Assembly (NCBI GenBank): GCA_002280565.1
Contig: NCEF01000020.1
Span: forward strand, 48,078-112,077
Source of the DNA: Sphingomonas sp. 32-66-10
GTDB lineage: Bacteria > Pseudomonadota > Alphaproteobacteria > Sphingomonadales > Sphingomonadaceae
Reading direction: 5' to 3'
DNA length: 64,000 bases
Positions 8,620 through 16,875 of this stretch are shown here, one piece after another. Made by a program: the position numbers and the translations under genes. The notes under the pieces were generated by a model, which was not told where the DNA came from, searched no databases, and saw nothing but the letters and a program-made list of their open reading frames with translations. Every line of letters begins with the position of its first letter. Positions within the stretch are counted from its first letter, which is position 1.

Positions 8620-9615
8620 TCACTTTCGCGGCAGCGTGAGGCGGTCCAGAAAGTCCAATTGGAGCTTTTCATCGAAGTGCGGATATGCGCGCTTCAGATG
8701 ATCCTGGAAGGTCGACCAGTTAGGCGAGATGCGCATAAGCGCCTTCAGACCTTCAAGGAACTCCCGCAGCTTCGGATGGCCAACATGGTCGGAGAGCATC
8801 TGATGCAGTCGCACCTTGGGCCGCCCCTTGTCGTCGCGCGGAACGATACGCTGTATTTCAGCCAGAACGCCGGGGGCAAAGCGCTCATAGAAGTCGTTCG
8901 TCCACTTCCCGACGATTCCGGGACGCTTCTTGATGGATTCCTCGGTGAAGTCCCACCCGTTTAGGCGGAAGATATTCATGTAGAGGTCGTCATCGAAGGT
9001 AAGCGCCCATGGCAGCGCTTCAGGGCTGACATACTCGCGAAGAACCTGCTCAAGCACCCGGCGGCGGTTGAGATCGCGAAAGCCGGTGGCTTCGTCGACG
9101 AGATCATTGATCGCTTTGTCAGTGAGCGCGCGTAGAAGCTGGGTGCAAGCCTTGGCGATATGCTCTTGGGTTGGCAGCAGCGCCCCAGCGAGCATGGCAT
9201 CGTGATAGACCCAGCACACCGAAGGTAACAGGGTCGCACGATAGCCGAATGCGCGCACTCCCCGGCGCGTCTCAAAAACGATAGGTTCCGTCGACCTAAT
9301 CAAGTCACTGGTAATAAACGGAATAAGGTTCTTTGCGCGCAAAAATGGCGGCATCCCGTCGACCGTCGATCCCTCGCCCCCTTTTGCCTTTCCGGCTCGC
9401 CCGATGGATTTCAGGAAACCCTCTTGGGTCAGCACGCGCGTGTTGTGGATATCATCCAAAACCGCGCACGGGATTTCGATATTGCCCAAGGGCAGAAAGC
9501 CGTCGACCACCGCTGTAGGCACGGGGCCGGTAGTCGCAGGTGCACTTGCGGTCGACACCATGGATTTCGCCACATCGTCGAAATCAGCGTCGATCGGTTC
9601 GATATCCTTAGCCAT
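8620..9615 (-). CDS. P63C-domain protein, IS passenger
   Basis: 331 residues. The C-terminal half matches the P63C domain: a DDDLYMNIFRLNGW-type segment, then KRPGIVGKWTND, YERFAPGVLAEI, the HQMLSDHVGHPKLREFL segment, and a final NWSTFQDHLKRAYP. P63C proteins occur repeatedly in mobile elements and phage-like regions; their function is unknown. The start overlaps the end of the transposase gene by 8 bp on the same strand, so expression is probably coupled to transposition. The N-terminal ~100 residues are not recognised. Confidence 0.78.
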   Translation of the reverse strand: MAKDIEPIDADFDDVAKSMVSTASAPATTGPVPTAVVDGFLPLGNIEIPCAVLDDIHNTRVLTQEGFLKSIGRAGKAKGGEGSTVDGMPPFLRAKNLIPFITSDLIRSTEPIVFETRRGVRAFGYRATLLPSVCWVYHDAMLAGALLPTQEHIAKACTQLLRALTDKAINDLVDEATGFRDLNRRRVLEQVLREYVSPEALPWALTFDDDLYMNIFRLNGWDFTEESIKKRPGIVGKWTNDFYERFAPGVLAEIQRIVPRDDKGRPKVRLHQMLSDHVGHPKLREFLEGLKALMRISPNWSTFQDHLKRAYPHFDEKLQLDFLDRLTLPRK

Positions 9616-10543
9616 GCGTTAGTTCCTTATAGGTGAGGCGCTTGCCCATCATGCGAGCGATGGTGCCTTCGATGAAAGCCATCGTGCCAGCTTGCGCGGT
9701 GTTGTGGCGGAAAGAGAACTCGTTGACGTAGCGGTGCAGATGCTTCGGCGACATGTAGTGATAGATGCCGTAGTGGCCGCGCTTGAGCAGCGCCCAGAAG
9801 CTCTCAATGCCGTTGGTGTGAAGGCAGTAGTGGCGGACATACTCGCCAGCGCCGTGATTGACGGTGTGGTGCGTAAAGCCCTTTGAGGTGAGGCTGCGAT
9901 AGCCCGCGAACTCGTCGGTCACGACCGTTGCGCCAGCGGGCGCGTTCGCTTCAATGAAGCCGACGAGCGTCTTGCCGGTGGTGTCTGCAACCGGCGTGGC
10001 GCGGACTTGATCGTTCTCGTCGCGGATGCCGACCACAGCCACCTTGCCGACGCCACCACGGCCCAGATGCTGACGTTTGCTCTCGTGCTTGTTCTTTTCC
10101 TTGCCGCCGATGAACGCTTCGTCGGCCTGCAAGTGACCGCCCATGTCGCCATCCGACGAACCGCCAAGCCACGTTTCGCGAATGCGCTGGGCGAGGAACC
10201 ATGCCGACTTCTGGGTTACGCCCAGCTCGCGCGCCATCTGGGTCGAGGGGATGCCCTTGCGCGCGGTGGTCATCATGTAGATCGCCATCAGCCACTTGTG
10301 CAGCGGGAGGCGGCTTTCCGCTAGGACGGTGCCCGTGCGGACGCTGAAATGCTGGCGGCAGTCGCGGCAGCGATAGGGCATCGGCTTTTGGTTCTTGACC
10401 GGAGCGACCGACAGGCTGCCACAGTGGGGGCAGGAGACTTCGCCGTTCCAGCGGTTGCGCTCGAAATATTCCCGCGCCGCTTCCTCATTCGGGAACCGCT
10501 GGAAGAACTGGTAGAGGCTGACGGTTTCAGGCTTGCTGCTCAT
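9608..10543 (-). CDS. IS1595-family transposase
   Basis: 311 residues. An N-terminal zinc ribbon (CPHCGS then YRCRDC, about residues 38-62) is followed by a helix-turn-helix region (STQMARELGVTQKSAW) and a DDE-type catalytic core. Likely acidic residues are in QADEAFIGG, TDEFAGY and NGIESFWALLKRG. Length and domain order fit an intact IS1595 transposase. The promoter would lie in the 67 bp between the ATG and the right IS end, which holds a 14-bp inverted repeat. Confidence 0.93.
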   Translation of the reverse strand: MSSKPETVSLYQFFQRFPNEEAAREYFERNRWNGEVSCPHCGSLSVAPVKNQKPMPYRCRDCRQHFSVRTGTVLAESRLPLHKWLMAIYMMTTARKGIPSTQMARELGVTQKSAWFLAQRIRETWLGGSSDGDMGGHLQADEAFIGGKEKNKHESKRQHLGRGGVGKVAVVGIRDENDQVRATPVADTTGKTLVGFIEANAPAGATVVTDEFAGYRSLTSKGFTHHTVNHGAGEYVRHYCLHTNGIESFWALLKRGHYGIYHYMSPKHLHRYVNEFSFRHNTAQAGTMAFIEGTIARMMGKRLTYKELTHG

Positions 10544-10546
10544 GTA

Positions 10547-10599
10547 ACCTAACTAGCCAATCGGAACGGTTCCGTCAAACGATTTTTGGCTAGTTAGGT
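10547..10599. promoter_or_regulatory. 14-bp inverted repeat before the transposase start
   Basis: ACCTAACTAGCCAA (10547-10560) and TTGGCTAGTTAGGT (10586-10599) are a perfect inverted repeat with a 25-nt spacer that itself contains CGGAAC-g-GTTCCG. The outer copy is part of the terminal inverted repeat. Transposase bound at the terminus could also cover its own promoter here, so autoregulation is a reasonable inference. A similar AACTAGCC/GGCTAGTT pair exists at the left end. Confidence 0.6.
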
Positions 10600-10610
10600 A
10601 TATAGTTCCC
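10587..10610 (-). repeat. IS1595 right terminal inverted repeat
   Basis: Read on the minus strand it begins GGGAACTATATACC and ends CTAACTAGCCA, pairing with 7704-7727. Confidence 0.92.
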
Positions 10611-10618
10611 AAATAAAG
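10611..10618. repeat. Target-site duplication, right (AAATAAAG)
   Basis: Exact copy of 7696-7703, immediately outside the right terminal repeat, 6 bp beyond the murU stop codon. Confidence 0.92.
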
Positions 10619-10623
10619 CTCCC

Positions 10624-11385
10624 TCACCCGTCCGCCAACACCGCCTCGGTCGCCGCAATCGCTGGCGGTGAACCCACGTCGAACCACAGCCCCTGATGCA
10701 CCACGCCGAACGCGCGCCCGGCTTCCATCGCGCGCTGCCAGAACAAATTGGTCGAAAACGGCCCTTCCGGCCAGTCGCGGATCACGCGCGGCGACAGGAT
10801 CTGCACCCCGGTATAGACGAACGGTGCCAGCCGCCCCGGCTTGCGCCGCCCGACGATCTTGCCGAACGGGTCGAGGTGAAAATCGCCCTGCCCGCCATGA
10901 CAATGCGCGCGCGCCAGCGGGACGAGCAGCAACAGCGCGTCCATCCGGTCATCGTCCCACGCCGCCGCCAGCTGGCGGATCGCGTCGATCGGGCCGTCGA
11001 CCCACAGGTTATCGCTGTTGACGCAGACAAAGGGCTCATCGCCCAGCATGTCGCGCGCCTGCACCAGCCCGCCTCCAGTCTCCATCAGCTGCTTGCGCTC
11101 GTCGGAAACCAGCACCTCGATGTCCTTCACCCGGTGAGTGACATGCGCCTCCAACGCATCGGCAAGGTAATGGACATTGACCACCGCGCGTTCGACGCCG
11201 GCGCTGCGCAGCCGGTCGAACACATGGTCGATCAGCGGCTTGCCTGCGACCTCGACCAGCGGCTTGGGCCGGGTCGCGGTCAGCGGCCGCATGCGCTTGC
11301 CCAGCCCCGCTGCCATCACCATCGCGGTGCGCGGCACAGAACCGGCCGGGATTGGCCGGATCGCCAGCGTCTTTTTCGTGCTCAC
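10624..11385 (-). CDS. murU: N-acetylmuramate-1-phosphate uridylyltransferase MurU
   Basis: Nucleotidyltransferase of about 253 residues with the family motif MAAGLGKRMRPLT near the N-terminus, followed by KPLVEV and the metal-binding segment around CVNSDNLW. It turns MurNAc-1-phosphate and UTP into UDP-MurNAc in peptidoglycan recycling, which bypasses the fosfomycin-sensitive MurA step (known for MurU). The GTG at 11385 is chosen because it overlaps the amgK stop as GTGA; a longer frame exists upstream. Its 3' flank was the target of the IS insertion. Confidence 0.85.
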   Translation of the reverse strand: MSTKKTLAIRPIPAGSVPRTAMVMAAGLGKRMRPLTATRPKPLVEVAGKPLIDHVFDRLRSAGVERAVVNVHYLADALEAHVTHRVKDIEVLVSDERKQLMETGGGLVQARDMLGDEPFVCVNSDNLWVDGPIDAIRQLAAAWDDDRMDALLLLVPLARAHCHGGQGDFHLDPFGKIVGRRKPGRLAPFVYTGVQILSPRVIRDWPEGPFSTNLFWQRAMEAGRAFGVVHQGLWFDVGSPPAIAATEAVLADG

Positions 11386-12416
11386 GCCTGCACCACCACC
11401 ATCGGGTCGCCACGCAAATGCGCCGGGATATTTGCGTCGAACCACGCTTTCACTGGAGCCAGCGCCGGGTGCTGAAGGTCGCGCTCAAGATAGCCCCACA
11501 CGCGCGGACACAGTCCCGGATAACGCGGCTTGCCGTCGCGCCGCCACAGGCGGGTGAAGATGCCGATGATCTTCGCATTCCGCTGCGCGCCGAGCACATG
11601 ATAGGCGTCGACGAACGCTTCGTCCGCCCCGGTAATCCGGCGGTACCGGTCGAGCATCGCCGCCTCCAGATCGGGGTGCACATCGCGCCGCGCATCCTGC
11701 AGCAGCGAGACGAGGTCATAGGCCGGATGCCCCGCCAGCGCATCCTGGAAATCGAGCAGGCCCAGCGTCTCGCTCCCCTCGATCAGCATCAGGTTCTCGG
11801 CGTGATAGTCGCGCAGCACTGTCACCCGCTGGCCGTGCAGCGTGGGCGCCAGCACCGCGTTCCATGCTGCCCGATACCCCTCGACATCGGCATCCACGCC
11901 AATCGCCGGGCAATACCAGTCGGTCAGCAGCGCCGCCTCCCGCTGACAGGTCGCGACATCATAGGGATCGAGCTCCGCCGCTTCATGCCCGCGCAACCGG
12001 ATCAGAACATCGATCGCCGCCTCGTACAGCCGCAACTCGCTCTCGGGCGCAGCGTCCACCGTCTCACGCAGCCGCGCGTCGCCAAAATCCTCGATCAGCA
12101 CCAGCCCGACCTCAAGGTCTTCGCCATAAATGGTCGGCGCAGCAAAGCCGCGATCGGTCAACCAGCGCGCGATCGAGATGAACGGCCGCGGGTCCTCATG
12201 CGGAGGCGGCGCGTCCATCAGGATCGCGCTGCGCCCCGGTGCCTGCACCCGGAAATAGCGGCGGAACGATGCGTCGCCCGCCAGCGGCAGGATTTCGCTG
12301 TCCCCCCAGCCGATCTCGGCGAGGAAATGGGGCGCCCGTGCGGGCGGATTCATGTCGGGGGGCGAAATCACGCCGTCGCTCGCGCTTGGGGTCACAGGGG
12401 CCATCGGTCCTTCCAT
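11382..12416 (-). CDS. amgK: N-acetylmuramate/N-acetylglucosamine kinase AmgK
   Basis: Aminoglycoside-phosphotransferase-fold sugar kinase, up to 344 residues. ADASFRRYFRV-like glycine/arginine segment near the N-terminus, a catalytic loop LRDYHAENLM and the metal-binding LLDFQDA are visible. It phosphorylates MurNAc at C1, giving the MurU substrate; the two genes overlap by 4 bp. The start is uncertain: ATG at 12416, 12404 or 12356 all fit, and the first two overlap tsaE. Shorter starts resemble better the usual family N-terminus. Confidence 0.85.
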   Translation of the reverse strand: MEGPMAPVTPSASDGVISPPDMNPPARAPHFLAEIGWGDSEILPLAGDASFRRYFRVQAPGRSAILMDAPPPHEDPRPFISIARWLTDRGFAAPTIYGEDLEVGLVLIEDFGDARLRETVDAAPESELRLYEAAIDVLIRLRGHEAAELDPYDVATCQREAALLTDWYCPAIGVDADVEGYRAAWNAVLAPTLHGQRVTVLRDYHAENLMLIEGSETLGLLDFQDALAGHPAYDLVSLLQDARRDVHPDLEAAMLDRYRRITGADEAFVDAYHVLGAQRNAKIIGIFTRLWRRDGKPRYPGLCPRVWGYLERDLQHPALAPVKAWFDANIPAHLRGDPMVVVQA

Positions 12417-12835
12417 GCCGCCGGCACACGCGCTGTCAAGGCGCGCGATCCATCGGTTTCGATCGTCAGTGTCACCACCAGGGCGTCCGCCCAGACGCTA
12501 TCAGGCAGCCGTTCCGGCCATTCGACCAGCAGCAGCGAATCTGCGCGCCCATCGTCCAGCCCCAACTCCTCCGCCTCGTCCGGATCGTCGATCCGGTAGA
12601 GGTCAACATGCAGCACCGGAAAGGCGACCTCTGGCGGCGCATAAGGCTGAACGATCGCATAGCTCGGCGACGGCGCCTCGTCTTCCAGACCCAGCGCAGC
12701 GAGCAGCCCGCGTGCAATGCTGGTCTTGCCCGCGCCCAGCGGTCCCGACAGCGCGACGACATCGCCCGGCCGCACCCGCTCAGCGAGCGCACGCCCGAAC
12801 GCCTCGGTCGCCGCTGCATCCGCCAGCGCGATCAT
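12392..12835 (-). CDS. tsaE: tRNA threonylcarbamoyladenosine ATPase TsaE
   Basis: P-loop ATPase of 147 residues with Walker A GPLGAGKT at 31-38 and the C-terminal ESDGSRALTARV-type end of the YjeE family. With TsaB and TsaD it makes t6A37 on ANN-decoding tRNAs in the cytosol. The ATG overlaps the divL stop as ATGA, and the amgK start lies inside its 3' end, giving a divL-tsaE-amgK-murU operon. Confidence 0.93.
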   Translation of the reverse strand: MIALADAAATEAFGRALAERVRPGDVVALSGPLGAGKTSIARGLLAALGLEDEAPSPSYAIVQPYAPPEVAFPVLHVDLYRIDDPDEAEELGLDDGRADSLLLVEWPERLPDSVWADALVVTLTIETDGSRALTARVPAAWKDRWPL

Positions 12836-15177
12836 GCGCGTGGAAGCTCCGCAACCACCATCGTCCCCTGCCCCGGCTCAGTTACCAGTGCGATCGTCCC
12901 GCGATGCGCCTCGACAAACTGTTTGGCGATCGGCAGGCCGAGTTGCAGCGCGCGCTCGCCGTTGCGGCTGATCCCAGCCTGCGCGAAACGGTCGAACGCC
13001 TTGGCCGCGACGTCCGCCGCCATGCCCGGGCCGTCGTCGGATACCACGATCCGCGCCTTCTTGTCCGACCCGTCGATGTGCAGCAGCACGCGACCACCCT
13101 CACCCGTTCCGCTCACCGCGTGACGCAGCAGATGTTCGATAATTTGGCGGATGCGGCGGGGATCGCCCTGGATGCTGCCAGCGCTTCCCTGAATGTCGAC
13201 CGCCAGTTCGATCTTCTTGGTCTTGATCGACGGCTCGACATTCTCGACCGCTGCGCCCGCGATCAACTCCAGATCGACCGTCTCGCGGGCCAGCGCCCCG
13301 CCGTCGCGGGTCAGGTCGAGCACATCGTCGACCAAATCGCCGAGCCGTCCGACCGACTCCAGGATTGCGCCCGAATAATCGACTGCCGTCTGCGGCAATT
13401 CGCCCGCATAGCCATTGTAGAGCATCTCCGCGAAGCCCTTGATCGACGTCAGCGGGGTGCGGAGTTCATAGCTCATGCTGGCGACGAACGCGGTCTTGAT
13501 CCGGTCGGCCGCCTCCAGCGCGTCGTTGCGCTCACGCAGCGCATTTTCGATCCGCCGCCGATCGGAAATGTCGAGCATCGTGAACAGCGCGTTGCCATCG
13601 GGCAGCGGCACCGCCGCCACCTCGAAGTGCCGGCCATCGGCGAACTCGATCGATCCCCCGCGCTGCTGCCGCTCGACCGTCGCGGCGCGCACCAGATCGC
13701 CGATCAGCGACGCGCGACCCGGCTTGGCCAGTTTGCCCGCCGCTTGCTTGGCCAGCGCATCGACCCGCGGATGCGCCGTGATGAATGCGTCCTCAAACCC
13801 CCAGGCGGTCTTGAACCGGTTATTCCACAGCTGCAGCCGTCCGTCGGCGGCGAACACGCCCAGCCCCTCGAACAGATTGTCGAACGTCGCCGTCCGCACC
13901 CGCAACAGCGTGTCGCGCGCGCTCGCCAGCTGCACCTGCTCGGTCAGATCCTCGAAAATCGTCAGCAGCCCGCCCTCGGGCAAAGGCTGGGCGACTACGC
14001 GCAAATGCGTGCCGCCGGGCAGCGTCCAATTCTCCTCGCGCGCGCTCTCCGCCGCCAGGAACCACTCACGCCGCTCATTCTTCCACCCGGGAAAGTCGCG
14101 CACCACCGGCAAGCGGTTAGCCTCGCGCATCCGCTCAAGGATGCGGTCGAACTCGGGCCGGTCGGCGAGCCATTCGTTCTTGAGCTCGAAAATGCGCCGG
14201 AACGGCTGGTTACAGAATACCAGCGCGCGATCCGGCCCGAACTGCGCCACGCCCGCCGACAGCCGGTCGAACATCGCGCGCTGCGCATCCGCCGCGCGCT
14301 TGATGCCGCCGCGTGCCTGTTCCAGCTCCTCAACATCCACGGCAAAGCCCGCGACCCCACCGGTCGGCAACGGCACGTCATGGATGTGCAGCGTGCGCCG
14401 CTTGCCACCAATCGTCGCGGGCAGCTTCACCATCTGCGGCGCGTTCACTTCCCGCGCATGCGCCGCGCTGGCAAGCGGCCCGCCCGGTGCCGAGGCATCG
14501 ACCAGCTCGACGCCGGACGCGACAACCTGCTCGGCATCCTTGCCCTCGACCGCCTCGACATAGGCGTTGTTGACCATCGCGATGCGCAGCTCGGGGTCGC
14601 GATACCACATCGGCATCGGCGCCGACTGGATCAGACCGGTCAGCGCATCGAACGCGACGCGATAGCGATCGGCCTCCGCGGCAAAGCGCGCCACTTCCTC
14701 GCTCGATTCGGTTGCATCGAGGAACCACAGCACCGCTCCGCCCGGCGCGCGCACTGCATCGGGCGCCCGCATACCGCTGGCAAGCAACGTCCGGCTCGCC
14801 CCGCGCACCGGCACGATCATGCGGAACGGCTTGCCCGCCCGCTGCGCCGCGCTGACCTCCTGCCCCAGCATCTGCGCATCTTCGGGCGCCAGGACGGAAT
14901 CATTGTCGATCAGGTCGGAAAAATGCGCCGGCACAGTGTCGAAGCCGAACAGATTGGCGAGCGCGATCGACAGATCAATCCGCCCGTCCGCCCGCACGAT
15001 CATCGCCAGCGCCGGCGACCCCGCTGCCAGGGCGAGCAAGCGCGCATTGGCATCGCTCAACCGCGCCGCCCGCGACCGTGCGCGCAACCCGACGAACAGC
15101 ATCAGCCCGCCAGCCGCGAGCAACAGTGCAAGCGCTGCGCCGGCCAGGGCCGCTGCGGTTTGGGAAATCTCGATCAA
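12832..15177 (-). CDS. divL: DivL-type cell-cycle kinase with Tyr in the H-box
   Basis: Membrane-anchored PAS sensor kinase: one N-terminal transmembrane segment, several PAS-like regions, then a dimerisation helix whose motif is SYELRTPLTSIKGF. Tyr replaces the phospho-accepting His (codon 13468-13470, about residue 570). The HATPase domain follows (SDDGPGM, then LQLGLPIAKQFVE). Tyr at this place is the hallmark of DivL, which in Caulobacter controls CckA-CtrA output and binds DivK (family knowledge). The chosen start is TTG 15177 with GAAGG upstream; the frame stays open to GTG 15291, but that lies only 15 bp after the ahcY terminator. Confidence 0.75.
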   Translation of the reverse strand: MIEISQTAAALAGAALALLLAAGGLMLFVGLRARSRAARLSDANARLLALAAGSPALAMIVRADGRIDLSIALANLFGFDTVPAHFSDLIDNDSVLAPEDAQMLGQEVSAAQRAGKPFRMIVPVRGASRTLLASGMRAPDAVRAPGGAVLWFLDATESSEEVARFAAEADRYRVAFDALTGLIQSAPMPMWYRDPELRIAMVNNAYVEAVEGKDAEQVVASGVELVDASAPGGPLASAAHAREVNAPQMVKLPATIGGKRRTLHIHDVPLPTGGVAGFAVDVEELEQARGGIKRAADAQRAMFDRLSAGVAQFGPDRALVFCNQPFRRIFELKNEWLADRPEFDRILERMREANRLPVVRDFPGWKNERREWFLAAESAREENWTLPGGTHLRVVAQPLPEGGLLTIFEDLTEQVQLASARDTLLRVRTATFDNLFEGLGVFAADGRLQLWNNRFKTAWGFEDAFITAHPRVDALAKQAAGKLAKPGRASLIGDLVRAATVERQQRGGSIEFADGRHFEVAAVPLPDGNALFTMLDISDRRRIENALRERNDALEAADRIKTAFVASMSYELRTPLTSIKGFAEMLYNGYAGELPQTAVDYSGAILESVGRLGDLVDDVLDLTRDGGALARETVDLELIAGAAVENVEPSIKTKKIELAVDIQGSAGSIQGDPRRIRQIIEHLLRHAVSGTGEGGRVLLHIDGSDKKARIVVSDDGPGMAADVAAKAFDRFAQAGISRNGERALQLGLPIAKQFVEAHRGTIALVTEPGQGTMVVAELPRA

Positions 15178-15305
15178 CGCGCCGGAACCTTCATGACCCC
15201 CGCTCTTACGAAGTCGTGCTGTCCCCGGCAACGCCCACAAGCCCGGCGCGGACGGTGATCGCCCATCCTGAACCGGAGCGGGAAGCAACACCGCTCAGCG
15301 GAAAC

Positions 15306-15340
15306 AAAAAAAGGGGCGCTCCGATGCTCGAAGCGCCCCC
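15306..15340 (-). terminator. Rho-independent terminator after ahcY
   Basis: On the minus strand GGGGCGCT/AGCGCCCC forms an 8-bp GC stem with an 11-nt loop, followed by seven U residues. It lies 20 bp after the ahcY stop and separates ahcY from divL. Confidence 0.9.
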
Positions 15341-15360
15341 TTTCCGTTCGGCTCTACCGC

Positions 15361-16767
15361 TTAGTAGCGATAATGATCCGGCTTGAACGGCCCCTCGACC
15401 GGCACGCCGATATAATCGGCCTGACGCTGGTTCAGCTTGGTCAGCTTCACGCCCAGCTTTTCGAGGTGCAGCGCCGCGACCTTTTCGTCGAGATGCTTGG
15501 GCAGGACGTACACTTCGTTCTTGTACTTTTCCGACGCGGTCCACAGTTCGATCTGTGCCAGCACCTGGTTGGTGAACGACGTCGACATGACGAACGACGG
15601 GTGGCCGGTCGCGTTGCCCAGGTTCACCAGGCGGCCCTTCGACAGCACGATGATCTTCTTGCCATCCGGGAACTCGACCTCGTCGACCTGCGGCTTGATC
15701 TCGGTCCACTTCATGTTGTTGAGGCCCGCGATCTCGATCTCGCTGTCGAAGTGGCCGATGTTCGACACGATCGCCATGTTCTTCATCGCGCGCATGTGAT
15801 CGACGGTCAGCACGCCTTCGTTGCCGGTCGCGGTGACGAAGATGTCGGCGCGCGGGGCGGCCTCTTCCATCGTCACGACTTCATAGCCTTCCATCGCCGC
15901 CTGCAGCGCGCAGATCGGATCGATTTCGGTCACCAGCACGCGCGCGCCGCCATTGCGCAGCGACGCCGCCGAGCCCTTGCCGACATCGCCGAAGCCGGCG
16001 ACGCAAGCGACCTTGCCGGCCAACATCACGTCGGTGGCGCGACGGATCGCGTCGACCAGCGATTCCTTGCAGCCATAGAGGTTGTCGAACTTCGACTTGG
16101 TGACGCTGTCATTGACGTTGATGGCCGGGAAGGGAAGCTTGCCCTTCTTCGACAGCTCGTACAGGCGATGCACGCCGGTGGTGGTCTCTTCCGACACGCC
16201 CTTGATCGCCGCGACGGTCTTGGTGAGGTAGCCCGGACGTTCGGCCAGGAAGCGCTTCAGCGTCGCGACGAAGATCTCCTCTTCCTCGTTCGACGGGCTG
16301 AACAGCTCTTCACCTGCCTCGACGCGCGCGCCCCACAGCGCGAACATGGTGGCGTCGCCACCGTCGTCGAGGATCATGTTGCAGGTCTGGTCCTGACCCC
16401 AATCGAAGATGCGGATCACATAATCCCAATATTCTTCCAGCGTCTCGCCCTTCACGGCGAAGACGGGGATGCCGGCGGCGGCGATCGCGGCGGCGGCATG
16501 GTCCTGGGTCGAATAGATGTTGCAGGTCGCCCAGCGCAGCTCGGCGCCCAGGTCCTTGAGCGTCTCGATCAGCACTGCGGTCTGGATCGTCATGTGCAGC
16601 GAACCGGTGATGCGCGCGCCCTTGAGCGGCTTGCTCTCGCCGAATTCCTCGCGCAGCGCCATCAGGCCCGGCATTTCGGTTTCGGCGATCTCGATTTCCT
16701 TGCGGCCGAACGCGGCGAGGCTGATGTCCTTGATGACGTATTCGGTCTTGTCGAGCACGGTGGCCAC
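15361..16767 (-). CDS. ahcY: Adenosylhomocysteinase
   Basis: Hydrolyses S-adenosylhomocysteine to adenosine and homocysteine in the methyl cycle, cytosolic and NAD-dependent. 468 residues from GTG 16767, which has GGAGAAAG just upstream; the open frame continues further but has no family similarity. Recognisable parts are the substrate region around [18 protein letters not shown], the NAD-binding [10 protein letters not shown], and the C-terminal KPDHYRY end. A palindromic operator candidate lies 93 bp upstream and a strong terminator downstream, so it is probably monocistronic. Confidence 0.97.
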   Translation of the reverse strand: MATVLDKTEYVIKDISLAAFGRKEIEIAETEMPGLMALREEFGESKPLKGARITGSLHMTIQTAVLIETLKDLGAELRWATCNIYSTQDHAAAAIAAAGIPVFAVKGETLEEYWDYVIRIFDWGQDQTCNMILDDGGDATMFALWGARVEAGEELFSPSNEEEEIFVATLKRFLAERPGYLTKTVAAIKGVSEETTTGVHRLYELSKKGKLPFPAINVNDSVTKSKFDNLYGCKESLVDAIRRATDVMLAGKVACVAGFGDVGKGSAASLRNGGARVLVTEIDPICALQAAMEGYEVVTMEEAAPRADIFVTATGNEGVLTVDHMRAMKNMAIVSNIGHFDSEIEIAGLNNMKWTEIKPQVDEVEFPDGKKIIVLSKGRLVNLGNATGHPSFVMSTSFTNQVLAQIELWTASEKYKNEVYVLPKHLDEKVAALHLEKLGVKLTKLNQRQADYIGVPVEGPFKPDHYRY

Positions 16768-16859
16768 GATCTTTCTCCGGCTAGTGAATTTATCGCCGCG
16801 GCATGCCCACGACTGTGCCCGCGCCCCTAGCCGATCATCGCGCAATGCGCAAACGAAAC

Positions 16860-16875
16860 ATAAAGATATCTTTAT
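16860..16875. promoter_or_regulatory. Perfect AT-rich palindrome upstream of ahcY, SahR-type operator candidate
   Basis: ATAAAGATATCTTTAT is a perfect 16-bp palindrome in otherwise GC-rich DNA, 93 bp before the ahcY start and 93 bp before the divergent gene at 16968. ArsR-family SahR/SamR-type repressors bind AT-rich palindromes of this kind before ahcY and methionine genes in Proteobacteria (family knowledge; exact consensus not checked). No such regulator gene is in the window. Confidence 0.6.

Larger units (their letters stand above)
7704..10610. mobile_element. Complete IS1595-family element with passenger genes
   Basis: 2,907 bp bounded by 24-bp terminal inverted repeats (7704-7727 and 10587-10610, one mismatch) and an exact 8-bp target duplication. 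It encodes an intact zinc-ribbon DDE transposase, a P63C-domain protein upstream-overlapping with it, a Panacea (DUF4065) protein and a small membrane protein. IS1595-family elements are known to carry passenger genes. Intact ends, intact transposase and a perfect duplication point to a recent insertion, here into the 3' flank of murU. Confidence 0.93.

Noticed and set aside
12352-15258. A 968-codon plus-strand frame opposite tsaE and divL
   Set aside because: Arg/His/Gln-rich shadow with no recognisable motif, while the minus strand encodes two well-defined proteins.
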